NCBI GenBank assembly: GCA_032358165.1
Contig: JAALGY010000020.1
Location: forward strand, 1,860,001-1,924,000
Source of the DNA: Diplosphaera chodatii
Lineage: Eukaryota; Chlorophyta; Trebouxiophyceae; Prasiolales; Stichococcaceae
DNA length: 64,000 nucleotides
Direction of reading: 5' to 3'
The notes beneath the pieces were generated by a model, which did no database searches, was not told the DNA's origin, and was given only the letters and a program-made list of their open reading frames with translations. Shown here piece after piece: positions 12,835-23,842 of the stretch. The position numbers and the translations under genes were made by a program. Numbering within the stretch: position 1 is the stretch's first letter; the number at the start of each line of letters is the position of its first letter.

Positions 12835-15831
12835 ATGCAGGAGCAGATCCTGCTCGCGGCGTCCAGCGCCGGTCCCAACATTGCCGCATGGTACGCCACC
12901 TGCTCCATGCCCAGTGCGTCCACCTGACGCCTGTGCGAGATGACCCTGAAGGATCGGTCCACTCGCACTCATCGTTGAACGTTGCCTGCACTTAAGGGAC
13001 ATCGCAACCGGCGGGCACCTGGCGTCATACAAGGGCGGTGGCTGCTGCGCCAATGGCCTGGCGCTGCTCGGGCGGGACTACCTGGTCGCAGCGCAGGCTG
13101 CAGCGCCAGCGCTGCACTTCTGGACCTGGCACAAGGTGCAGCCTTCGGCCTCCCCTGACCCTGACGTGCCTGCACCCGAGGCCTCTCAATCGCGTGTCGT
13201 CAAAGGACATGAGCGGTGTGTACCCATCGTAAAGCCTGACACAACTGTCCTTGGTGCAACCATCTCAGCTTCACGTGTGGTCAGAAGGCGTGTGACTGGC
13301 ATCATGCACTGACGATGCCAGCAACATGCGCCGCTGCTGCGGCGCCCGAGCACAGCGTCGCTGCGGTGCGTTGCCGCGCCAGCAGGCCGCGAGCTCAGAC
13401 ACATCCGCGTTTCCACAGCACGATCAACAGGCTGTCCCTGTTCTTGCACCACGCAGGACGCGCTGCTGCAGCGGTGCTTTGCGGCCGAGCAGCTGCGCTG
13501 CGTCGCGGCGTCGCCGGACGGTGCGCTGGTGGCGGCCGGCGGCGCCTCTGGGCGCGTGTACCTGTGGCAGGCCGGCAGCGGGCGGCTGCTGCGCTCGTGG
13601 CCGGCACACTACAGGGTGCGCTTCTTAGCACCGCAACGGTCCAGCACACCATCGCTGCTGCTGTACCAACGCAGTGCCTTCCCGTCACCAGCGCCGATCT
13701 TGGCGGCATCCGAAACAACATATGTCATGGCCTGTCTTGCGCCTCATGCTTGGGCGCTCGGGCAACTGGCACCACCTTGTCTGTAGCCTTTTGTCGGCTG
13801 GAAGCAGCCATGCAACAGCAGAGCTGCTCTCCTGCAGGCTGTCACAGCGCTGGCGTTTGCTGACAGCGGGCGGCTGCTGCTGAGCGGCGGCGAGGACGCG
13901 CTGGCGCACGCCTGGCTGCTGGTGGACGTGCTGGACGCTGAGCTGCCTGCTGACAGGTGCGCGCTCTGGTCACACGAGGCTGCTTGCTGCTGGCGCTTTT
14001 GCTGTGCTGGTGTCAGCCACAGCGCCGTGGGGTTGTGCCTCCAAAGAGCTGTTCGTCCATGTTGAGCTACGCGAGCCCCATTGCAGCGCCCCGTCGGCGC
14101 TGCACTCGTGGCCGGCCCACACGCTGGCCGTCACGGCGCTGTGGGCGGGGGCGGGTGGCGCCAACGCCTTCGCAGCCACCGCGTCCCTGGACCACAGCTG
14201 CCACCTATACAGCTTCGCCACAGGTGCAGTAGCAGACAACACGCGGGTACTGCCCGATGCTGCAGCACTACCCTTAAGCTCAACGAGAAGCGCGTTGCTG
14301 CCATCTGCAGGCCAGCTGGGATAGCACAGACACGACAGGACAGCTTGCATTGGCAGCGACATACTATCGAGCCGTGGCATGCAGGCGAGGAGCTAGCGGC
14401 GTTGCAGCTGCCGGCGCCGCTGCGCTGTCTGGCCGTCGACCCCGGGGAGCACGCGCTGTATGCGGGCGGCGGCGATGGCCGCATCTTCGAGGTGTCGCTC
14501 CTCAGTGGCGGCGGCGGCGGCGGCAGCGGCGGCGGCACCAGCCGACACGTGGCACTGGAGGGCCACACGGCGGCCGTCACGGCCCTGGCGCTGACAGCAG
14601 ATGGCTCGCAGCTGGTCTCGGGTAGGGCAGCAACCTGATGTGTTTGCAACACAGCACTGTGTGACCACACTTTTCAGGTGTTCATTGGCAAAGCAAGTCT
14701 TTAACATGGCCAACTGCAGGCAGGCTGCCCCTGTTTGATGCTGCAGGCTCGGAGGACGGCAGCGTGCGCATCTGGGACGCGCAGACGCGGCAGACGCTGC
14801 GTGTGCTTGCCAGCCCGGCCAAGGGGCCCGTCAGCGCGCTGCTGGTCCTGAGGCAGCCGCAGCACATGGCAGCCGTCACCCGTCGCGGCGGCGGCAGTGG
14901 GGCGACCTCCGGGCCCCAGCGGCCAACGCCACTGGTGGGTCACATGCAGACAGGATCTTTGCACCATACAGTACACTGTCGTATGCATATTCTACGCATG
15001 ACGCGGTCGTGAAACGTACAACTACCGGCCATGCCGCCATGCGAATGGATCCAGAGGTGGAACAAAGCCACTTGTTAATTGTTGTTTTCCTGGCTTGGCA
15101 GCCACCGCTGATCATTGGTCTGTGCAGGAGCACCTCGCCCGATATCCAGCAGAGCCGCAGCCCTGGGAGGGCACGTTCAGCGTCATCGATGGCTCGCAGC
15201 CCTATAGGTGAGACTGCTGCGCTGTTGTGTCGAGCTTTGATCCTTGTGTGAGTCTGCTGGTGGTGGACCCTCTTCGCTGCTTGTCTGCTATGTGCAAGTG
15301 TTGTTTCTGCATCTCAGGGGCATTGCTGCAGCTGCTGGCCTGCTAGGACCAGTGTCGCACGACCAGCAGGCGGAGGTGCCGGGTGACGGCCTGCTGCCGC
15401 TGCGAGGCACGGCCGGCAGCGATGCAGCGCCGGCGGCGGGTGGCACCTCAGCTCTTTCTCAGCAGCAGGTACTGCAGGACTGGATGGGCCATGACACGAC
15501 GTACGCATGTCTCATTGCTAACACCGAACGCCTCGGCTAAGTCTAAAAGTTCTAATAGTTTATCTGAACGCTTCTGCCTTACCAGATCGGGGTACATAGT
15601 AGTGTGTGTGTGTGGAGGGCTGGAACTAAAATTATTTCGCAACTGTGAACCAAATGAACTCCCAATTGTGAAACCCAATTATTTCATATGCAACTGCAGC
15701 AAGAGGTGGAGCGGCTGCGGGCTGAGCTGGCGGCTGAGAGGGAGACGAGCCGTAAGTGGGCGGCGCTGAACGCGCAGCTGCTGCCTCTTTTCGAGAAGGG
15801 GCTGCTGCCACAGGCAGCACGCGCCAGGTAG
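12835..15831 (+). CDS. WDR18: WD40-repeat protein, WDR18/Ipi3-like (rRNA processing)
   Basis: Ten exons in phase give 465 residues: 12835-12890, 12997-13135, 13457-13615, 13838-13956, 14087-14223, 14385-14621, 14747-14934, 15128-15207, 15318-15468, 15700-15831. The N-terminus (NIAAWDIATGGHLASYKGG, then GLALLGRDYLVAAQ) matches the opening blade of WDR18/Ipi3. Further WD blades read VAASPDGALVAAGGASGRVY, LLLSGGEDALAHAW, ATASLDHSCHLYSF, LYAGGGDGRIFEV and VSGSEDGSVRIWD. The last exon is a short coiled coil (VERLRAELAAERETSRKW), also a WDR18 trait. Family members form the Rix1/PELP1-TEX10-WDR18 complex for pre-60S maturation in the nucleolus. Human WDR18 is of similar length (about 430). Intron 9 carries a short TG repeat at 15602-15614. 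Confidence 0.9.
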
Positions 15832-16546
15832 CATCTGCACCAGCGGGCACTTGCCATGCAGGCGAGTGCACGCCGCTGTGAAGCGGGCTTGAAACATGCA
15901 CCTGTAGCTGTGCTCCTAGCTTGTAATGTCTGGCGACACGGAGTCTACGACCTGAGCTGCTTGTGGAGGAAGGATGCATCGACTGTCTGTACACTACCTA
16001 CCCGAGATTACATACATCATTGAGGGACTCGGAGCACTCGGAGCACCCAACGCCAACACACTGACAACACCGATTTCACGTTCATTCAAGTTGTCATACA
16101 ACCTCTCATTAGGCGACAGATCCTGATATCATCTTGCACCACCATTGTTGCAGATTCATATTCATCAGGATCGAAAATACTGTCACGAGCGAGGCAACCC
16201 GCGCTTCCCATACCATGAAAACATGTACTTCACCCTACTTCGGCGGCTACTGTTTTGAGCTTCATTGTGTACCCTGATGCAAGTTTTCACCTGTGCCGCT
16301 GCGACCACAGCACTTGGCAGCTGCAAGCTCATCGGGCGTTGCCGGCCGCCCCCGCTGCCCCAGCAGCACATTGAATATCAGCTGCCTGCAGGTGCACATG
16401 CGTGGCCTGCTGACCACTCCAAGGACTGCATGCAACAGCCAACATGCTGGCATGTGCCGATCTGCCAGAGCACCGCACGGTGTGCTGCATGATAACAGAG
16501 TCCGGTCTCAGCGTCCTGCAGCTGCTCAGGTGGGTCACAAAACGCA
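15832..16546. other. Convergent intergenic region
   Basis: About 715 bases between the stops of the WDR18-like gene (+) and the esterase-like gene (-). It holds their 3' UTRs. A 9-base unit (cggagcact) occurs one and a half times near 16029-16046. Nothing else stands out. Confidence 0.5.
15922..15926 (+). terminator. Candidate polyadenylation signal TGTAA
   Basis: A TGTAA pentamer lies 91 bases after the WDR18-like stop. TGTAA is the usual polyadenylation signal of chlorophyte algae; its use here is inferred from position only. Confidence 0.5.
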
Positions 16547-19096
16547 TTAGACTGCTGGAGCAGCGCACCAGATGTTGCGGTTCATCTCGTCTGCGCAGTG
16601 GCCGTCCTCTGTGACGATGATGCCTTCGATGGGGCGATCATACACCCGGTCCCGGAAGTAGTTGCTCGCCTCCGCGGCGGTGCGCGACTTTTTGATCTTC
16701 CAGGACGGCCACTGCAGGTGAGCAGGCATACGCTTACATTCACATGGCACTCATGAGTTTCTAAACCTGCGAGCGGACCGATGAGTCACGTGCTCAGCCA
16801 TGTATTATCATTGCTGCATTCTGGAGCACCTGCAGGAAGCACTGGTAGTGCCAGCTGCCGCCGGCGCCCGCCGCCGGCACGCCGGGCGCCTTGGCCAGCA
16901 TCCCGAAGTTGATGTACTCCGCCTGCGGCCCCGCGGCGGCCGCCCAGGCCGCGAGCGCCGTGTTGCGCGCCTGCCACACCGGAAGCGGCCAGCTCATGGC
17001 ACCGTTGACGCGCTGTCCTCACAGAACACAGCTTGCTACGCACGCCTGTGTATCCTGCAAATGTGCTGCATGGTTGGATAGGCAAAGAGCAGCACCTTAT
17101 ATGCTGCACGCCACTCCTCGTTGCTCACGTGCGCCAGCGGTGTGCCGATGACAAACACGCGCTCCACCTTGCTGGCGAGCTCGGTCAGCAGGTCCAGATA
17201 CTCCTGCAGCGGCAACGCAAAGTGGTGCTGCCCACTGGGAGAGGAGAAGCCCCAGCGTTGTCAAGCCTGCTGACAGCCACTGGTGCCAAGCTCACAAAGG
17301 GTTCAGCTTGTCAACAGGTTGACATGCGTACCTGATTGACATCCGCTGCCTTTTCTGTGAACCCTGTTGACAGCACAACCACTGCATGCCGGCGCGGCGT
17401 GATGGCTGGCCACACCCGCCTCAGGATGGCGACCTGCAGATAAGCTAACCCCAGTTGCCCCATGTTGCTAGCTGCCTTACAGACGCCTGTGCAGCACGCA
17501 CCAAGCAACCACGGCACACGGATTGCAGATGCCTGGGGTCACACTACTTTTGTTAAATGGCCACACCTGCTGGCGCCACTTTGGCGCATGTGCATAGTGG
17601 ATGGCTGCGGGCGGCCGCTTCGAGCACAGCATCCCAGGTTCCACGTTGCTGCCAGCTGCATTGCAGGACGCAGAACTCAGCAGGTTTGATCTTGCACACC
17701 CCTACACAAGCAGGAACAGCACTCAGCGAAGTGTGCAGGAGAAGGGCCACGCTCAGGGCCATGTCACCCAGAAACCCAGCGCATCATTATGCATCTTGAT
17801 CCCCAAGCATGCTGTGCTCACCCCGAAAGAAGCTGGGCACGATGTCGAGCAGGTGGTCGGGGTCTGTGCGCGCCGCAAGTCTGGTGCGGTTGCTGTTGTA
17901 CGGCGCTGTTCTGAAGGCATCCGCCTCCTGCGACAGCACGACTTGGTGTTGAGGTGAGCTGAGCTGAGCCAATGTTGCACCCTGCCAGTGCTCTCACGGT
18001 CGAGCTGACAGCTAGAGTCTGGTCAACGTATGTGCTGAAGGGGAGCACCTGACACACGGTGTAGCTGGCGTGCGTGTGCATCTTGTAGTCAATGACGCGG
18101 GAGTGGCCCCGCATCATGTGAACCAGCCGGCTGAACAGCTGCCGCATCAGGCTGTCCCCAAGCACCTGTCAGGGCGGGAAGGCCAATCTCAGATGCTGAC
18201 GGCTGACATGTTAACATGACTCCATCAAGCAAGTGCTGGGCGCAACAGTACCCGAGCGCTTGTCAGACGACACCCGGTGATAGCATCAGGAAACCTCGAC
18301 TGTTGCAGCAAGAGATGCTGCGGGTCATCTAGCGCCAGCATTTGCTTACCAGGATGTCCATGCCGGGGTGCTCGTCCTCAGCGGTGCCGCCCTGCAGCGC
18401 CGCCAGCACCTCCGCACGGCTGTACTGCTCGTACCGGCAGCTGCGCTCGCCTCCCGGCTGGAACAGCAGCTTCTGCGGCTCTGCTGCCGTCGGCTTCCGG
18501 AGGAAGGCGCCTGCACATGACGCGTGCCACACGGCTGCGCATGATGCGTGCACACATGTGGTACCTTCACGAGCAGCTCAAAATGAGCAGCTCAGCATGG
18601 CAACTGCGGGACATGAGTGCTCCGCACCAACTGTCTCCCGCGCTCGGCAGCAGTGGCGGCTGCAGTCTGGCAGCCGGCGCGGCCGCTGCGGGGGGGCCTC
18701 CATGAATGCATCCCCGCACTCTGTTGCCTCCTCCGTCACAAACACGCCAGCCGAGTGGAAAGGGCACCGCAGCTCCTGCTCCACCTGTGTGGCGCCACTG
18801 ACACGACATGTGACAAATTTCCAGCTTGGCTGCGGGTATGCTGCCACTGTAGGATCTAGCAGAGTGCATGGCGCCAAGACAAAGGAGCACGAACGTCACA
18901 GCATGCAGCATGGTGCTCGATTCACCTCGAAGTGACATTCGGACTTGCAGGCAGGGTACACCACGGGCTCCCCGTGTCGTGCCGTGAAGTGACAGCCGCT
19001 GGGACGGAAGCGCGTGCAATGCTTTGCCGCTGCCCCAGCCGGACCACTCAGCAAAGCCATCAGGAGCAGGCCCGACTGAAGCCACTCGTACAGCAT
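16547..19096 (-). CDS. Secreted SGNH/PC-esterase-like protein
   Basis: Ten exons join in phase to 460 residues: 18926-19096, 18628-18784, 18350-18510, 18049-18165, 17822-17927, 17567-17655, 17332-17433, 17096-17227, 16830-17012, 16547-16711. The N-terminus is a clear signal peptide (LQSGLLLMALLSGPAGAAA). The following Cys-rich region resembles a lumenal stalk. VLGDSLMRQLF (Ser about 168) is a block-I GDS motif of the PC-esterase style (GDSxxRQ), and near the C-terminus TEDGHC (Asp about 442, His about 444) fits the distal Asp-His pair. VFVIGTPLAH may be a middle block. PC-esterase relatives such as TBL, NXPE and CASD1 proteins act on or near glycans in the secretory pathway; the substrate here is unknown. 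Exon 6 has two possible frames, and I chose the one that keeps phase. Confidence 0.75.
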
Positions 19097-20306
19097 ACCA
19101 GGTCGCCGTCGTGTTGACCTGCAGGCATGTCATCAAGGCTGCAGCAAGCAATGAATTGCATGGCATGAAAGACATGTTGGTTTTCATGTACATTACAATC
19201 ACCTTGGTTGCCGCAATTGGTGATTGCTGCACCATTGGTTAGCCCCTGGATCTGCTGTCAGACTATGCCCAACGCAAGCTGTCAAGTGCTGGCGCAGCTG
19301 CGCTGTATGGTGCCTGCTCGGCCTGGCGGCATCCTGCAGGCTACTGTTGCCGCTCCAGGCTGCTGACTGTCTGCCACACTGCTGCAGCGCGCCAAGCCCA
19401 CAGCCATCGCGGGCTGCTCGATCGTCCGTCATATGACTCAGTTCCGATGTGCCGCTGAGAGCGCCATGTGATGAGCGATTGCAGGCCAGGAAGCGTCGAG
19501 GTCCGCTGGCTGGCTAGATGCGCTTCAGCCCAAGCTTGAGCCGCCTGCACATTGCGTCATCAATGGATGTGCCGTGAGGTTCTACAACGTCCCTCCGAAT
19601 GAGAGGTGGTCACGGCAGCAGAGTCTGCACCACATGTATCAGCTAGCCATCCCTCCGAGCAGTTGCAGCGACGCCTGTGCCTTGACCTGACCTTGGAAGT
19701 TGAGCTTGGGACTGATACCGATGCTGCGTTCGATGAGCACGCGCATGTCTTTGAAAGAGTTTGAGCAAGAGCAGCTGCTGTGGATGAGCTGTAGTCCGGT
19801 GCAACTTGCAGTGTTGGTGCAAGACGGCAGCCTGAGTTAGAAGCACAGCGTATGCAAGCAACTTGAAGCTGTGATAACATGTAGGAGTTTGCGCCGCCGT
19901 GTGTCCCGTGTGTCTGCACGCGCACGACATACACGAAAACCGTCGAGGTTAATCGTCCAGCTGGCTGGCCCGCTTCAAAAACCGGCGGAGAAGCAGGACG
20001 TATGCGATGCAGCGTTTGGCCAGAGCTGCACAGCAGGAGCAGTTCACGCATCCTCGGGCGTGATGACGGCAGAAGACTGCCGACTCTCCCTTCATGACAG
20101 CGGGGGCCCTCAAAACATACTGCCTCCAACGTGATCGACGCTATCATCCCGCCAGCGCCGCTTGCCTGGCTGCCCACACTCGGTGCAGTGCCTCGCACTT
20201 GACCGCCAACTGCAGCAACAGACAAGCCCCAGTCGAAAGTGATGTGCCGTAGCTGCTACAGTTGCAAGGCCGTCATGATGGAAACGATGCTGTTACTCAG
20301 AAGTGT
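19097..20306. other. Intergenic region with no confident gene
   Basis: About 1.2 kb between the esterase-like start and the stop of the short GEN1-like gene, both on the minus strand. It contains a 221-codon open stretch at 19560-20225 (-), but its composition shows no family motif and no splice logic. It also does not resemble the C-terminal part of the neighbouring full-length GEN1-like protein. I treat the region as non-coding. Confidence 0.45.
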
Positions 20307-23136
20307 CTACACGCATCCGGGTGCACTAACCGCCTGCCGGGTCCACTGATTCCAATCCGACCCGCCCAGGCCGCCTTCTTCCAGAACAGCATATATCTTG
20401 TCTTCGTCTGGCGGTCTCAGCCTGTACGAGTACAGCGAGACTCTGTGGTAGTCCCCTGCACACCTAGGTGAGTACTGCAGTAAAATGTCCCTTGCAAACC
20501 ATTGCACAGGTCCGACAATGAGCTCACAGCCTGTGGCAGTTCACAATCCGCGTCCGAAGTGCTGTGACGACGCGCACCAGCTGAAGCGCTCGCCTGGTTG
20601 CACACCCGACCGCTGCTGCATCCGTGCCACAGCACGAGCTGCCAGTATCTGTTGGCGCACATATGCGTTGCGGGCAGTGCGCGACTGCCGCATGAAGCCC
20701 TTCGTGGCCCGGGCCTTGCAAGCAACCTGCCAACGCCAGCACAGTTGGTGGCAAGGAGTATTTTCGTCAACAGCCTTGAAAAGCATGCCTGCAGTGCACC
20801 AGCGTTGGCTTGCATTCTCAGGCCCCTCAGAGGCCGCACCTTGTATAGTGCACTGGCATACGGATCGCTGCAGTAGCCACACCAGCACCCCTGCTGCGCA
20901 GCCTGCCTCTCGGTACACAGGCCACAGGCATCCTCCGGGCAGCAGGGGCAGCGGCGCGCAGCGGTGTGCTCCTGAATCTGCTGCCGTTGCCCGCTGTCAT
21001 GGCCTGCAGGAGCGCCATGACGACCTTCCTAATGGTGCACTTTCGAGGGTTCAGACAGTCCGCCATCCACTGTCGACGAGCTGTCAAAGGCCCAATGCGA
21101 TGTTAGTGACACACCGCAGCGGCGGCAGCCTGTGCAGGAGGACGGAGGGGGACTGCCCGCAGGCGATCGCAGCTCTGCTCGCAGCAGCTCCACAGGCCCA
21201 ACGCTGTCCAAGCTGCCGCTGGAGTGCTGCAGTCATGCATTGGTCGAGCATCGCACCAGCCCACAAGCTAACATGTCAGGTGACGTTGCATGGTGCCAGT
21301 TCCAACAGATGCAGCTCACCATGCTGCGGACCAAGTCCATCAGCTTGTGCACCGCCGGGAACGCCTGCAGAGCGTCAACGCCCGAGGCACCCCGCTGATT
21401 GTCATAGTCCCCGCCACACAGCAGTGCCACTGCCAATAATGCCTGTGTCCAGACAGATGCCAGATCTTCAGGACTCACTGCCCCACTGCATTGGTGCCGT
21501 ACTACAGCTTGCAGCCGCACATTGTTGCAACATCTGACGTCCAATGATACACTCATCAAGCGGAGTCACATTTACGCACTGCGGCTGTTGACTCCGGATC
21601 ACTGCAGCCCAGCAGACGAGCGCCAACTTCTGAGGCCTCACAGCGGGACAAGCACGTCTTGTCCTTGTCGCCAACCTGTTAGGTGACAGCAGCAGGAGGC
21701 ATGATATGCACACAGCGTTGCATTGCCAGATGCCAACTCCAACATCATGTGATCAGTAACACCTGCAATCTTCAGCAAACAGCTTCAGGGCAAAGCACGC
21801 ACATGCAGCTTTGCCTCCTTCAGGACCGTTTGCGCGCCAAAGAGCAGAGCGTCGCCATCCCGTGATGCCACTGCGTCCACATTGCCGGCACGGCTGAGTG
21901 CTGCTGCTGTCGCCTCTGCCTCGCCAGGTGCTCGCAAAACTGGCAGGCCCTGCCATGGATCAAGCATTGCACAAGCCATGACCAGACAGCTATGGACGGC
22001 TATAAAGAGGAGAGTGTGCGTACACTGCTGTCTGGCAGACATGAGGTCACAGCTCAGGCTGCAAGGAGTGTATCTGCATCTGCTTCGCATGTATGTGCCT
22101 CAAGCTGATATGCTGTGGCCTCAATATCATGTACAGTTTTGACTCACCATGGCGTCTATCAGCCGCAAACACAGGTTGGTGATGTTCACAGAGCCAGGCG
22201 GCTCCTCTACTACGTTGGCTCCCCACTGCAGGCAGGTGGACTCGCCTCAACTCAGGGATGCAGTTAGGGTCTTTTCATCTAGCTGCTGGGCAGCTAGTTG
22301 AAAGGACTTGAGCTTTGCTGGGCACTGTTGTAACCACAGAGCGTGCACCTTGCATTACTTCCACAGCTCAACCACAGCTCAACCATGACTCCAAGACGGC
22401 GCATGCACCATATGCGTCATCCATGTTGGCAAGGCACCTCTGAGGGCTGCTGTGGCAGGTCTTTGATGATGTCACGTGCCCGCAGCACGTCTGCCTTCTC
22501 GTAGGGCATCGCGCCATCGCCGACACCCACTGGCGTCGCGCCAAACTGCAGCCAGCTGAGCATCTGCAGCCCAGGCGACAGTAATTTGGGACGAATTCCC
22601 AGTGCAAGATCTAGTGTCTCTGACAGCATGGCATTATGTCCTGAAGAATGTCATCCCCATACCCTCTCGAAAAGGACTTTCAAAATGAAGGGATTGGGCC
22701 TGAAAATGCCATGTATCTGCTTCTGAGTGGCCGCCTGCATCCAAAGATGCTCAAGGTCGACATGCTAAAGCAGCAGCAGTTGACCATCAGCCGCGATGCC
22801 GTTGCAACCGGTGATAGCTTCTGAGTGTTTTGCACGCCACTCGCGCCTCAAATATCCATATGCCAAGGTCAATTGCTACAACTTTGCCGTCCATATACTT
22901 TGCAATCTCCTCCAGGTCCTGCTTGCCCTGCAGTATGCAGCATGGCAATTACCCAAGGGTGGTGCACGCAGTTATGGCGGTAGTACACGGGCGTCCATGC
23001 GTTCACCATCATCAGCAAAACCTATTAGCCCACAGGGACTACACATCACAAGCGCTGCAGTCCATCAGACATGCCTGCAGGACATGCACCAGGTCCGCTT
23101 CCGTGATGGCCTTCCAAAAGGTTTTGAGCCCCATGA
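20307..23136 (-). CDS. GEN1/Yen1-like XPG-family nuclease, short paralogue
   Basis: Exons: 23092-23136, 22836-22927, 22663-22699, 22438-22563, 22148-22225, 21803-21949, about 21535-21320, 21115-21226, 20840-21003, 20578-20726, 20307-20421; about 430 residues. Starts MGLKTFW, and the Gly after Met is the conserved XPG-family N-terminus. XPG-N metal-site segment: VVAIDLGIWIFEA. XPG-I: APGEAEATAAALSRAG and SRDGDALLFGA, keeping the catalytic Glu/Asp residues. LLCGGDYD precedes the helix-hairpin region. A Cys/His-rich segment follows (CTGCRRCG, CPCCPEDACGLC, CWCGYC), as in animal GEN1. The reading frame stops soon after PPDEDKIYAVLEEGGLG, so the chromodomain-like region of the full-length neighbour is missing. 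Family role: Holliday-junction and flap cleavage in the nucleus. The start of exon 7 is unresolved. Confidence 0.82.
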
Positions 23137-23842
23137 TGCGCGAGCTTGTTCACTGCCGTCAACGAACACTGTTCACGTGAACACGTCCAGTAAAGGAAAC
23201 ACTGCTGCAACCTGCACAGCTAGTTGCGGTCCAGGAGTACATGCTACATCGGCAGTCATTGCATAGCACACGATTTCGTCCGGATGTGCCAACGCTGTTT
23301 GACGTGAGCATGCAAAGGCGAAGGTGCTTTGGAGGTGAATATGGTCGCAGATTGTGGAGCATGATCACCGCATGATCATCTGCAACCCATGCGCGTGCTG
23401 TGCATGCTGTGCTTCCTGTCTGACAGCGGGGGAGCAGCTGAGCAAGCACGCCCAATCAGGTCGCAGGGACACAGCCTGTTCGCTACACACCAACACACAC
23501 TGCATTGCAGTCCCACTACCGGGTAGGACTGCATGACCACTTCCCTTTGATGCTCACAATTAGAGCGGCAACATGTGGAGGATCGCCCTGTTGGGTGGAA
23601 TGTGTGTTTGACGTTGGTGATATCAGGGGCAGTTGCACGCTGTCATGCTTCTGTTGTGTCAAGCGGTCTTTGTTCTGCGCTATCGTGGCAGTATTGCATG
23701 TGACGCCCAGAGACTGCGGTATGCACAGGAGATCGGCGCCACTCAGTCCAAAGACCCACATATGTGACCACGGCGCCTGGCTGTTCGGCGTATCCCATCC
23801 TCTGTGAACATGGGCGTAGTCTAGTCTAGGACGCTCTTCGTG
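23137..23842. promoter_or_regulatory. Shared divergent promoter region of the two GEN1-like genes
   Basis: This 706-base region lies between the start codons of two head-to-head GEN1-like genes, so both promoters must lie in it. I see no TATA box or other recognisable site, and no obvious inverted repeat between the two halves by eye. Confidence 0.4.

Noticed and set aside
19560..20225. 221-codon minus-strand open frame, considered as a missing C-terminus of the short GEN1 paralogue
   Set aside because: No similarity to the C-terminal part of the full-length neighbour, no plausible splice link and no recognisable domain.
20485..21537. 350-codon open frame on the plus strand
   Set aside because: It lies opposite GEN1-like exons with strong conserved motifs, spans their introns, and shows no family motif. 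Long chance frames are common at this GC content.
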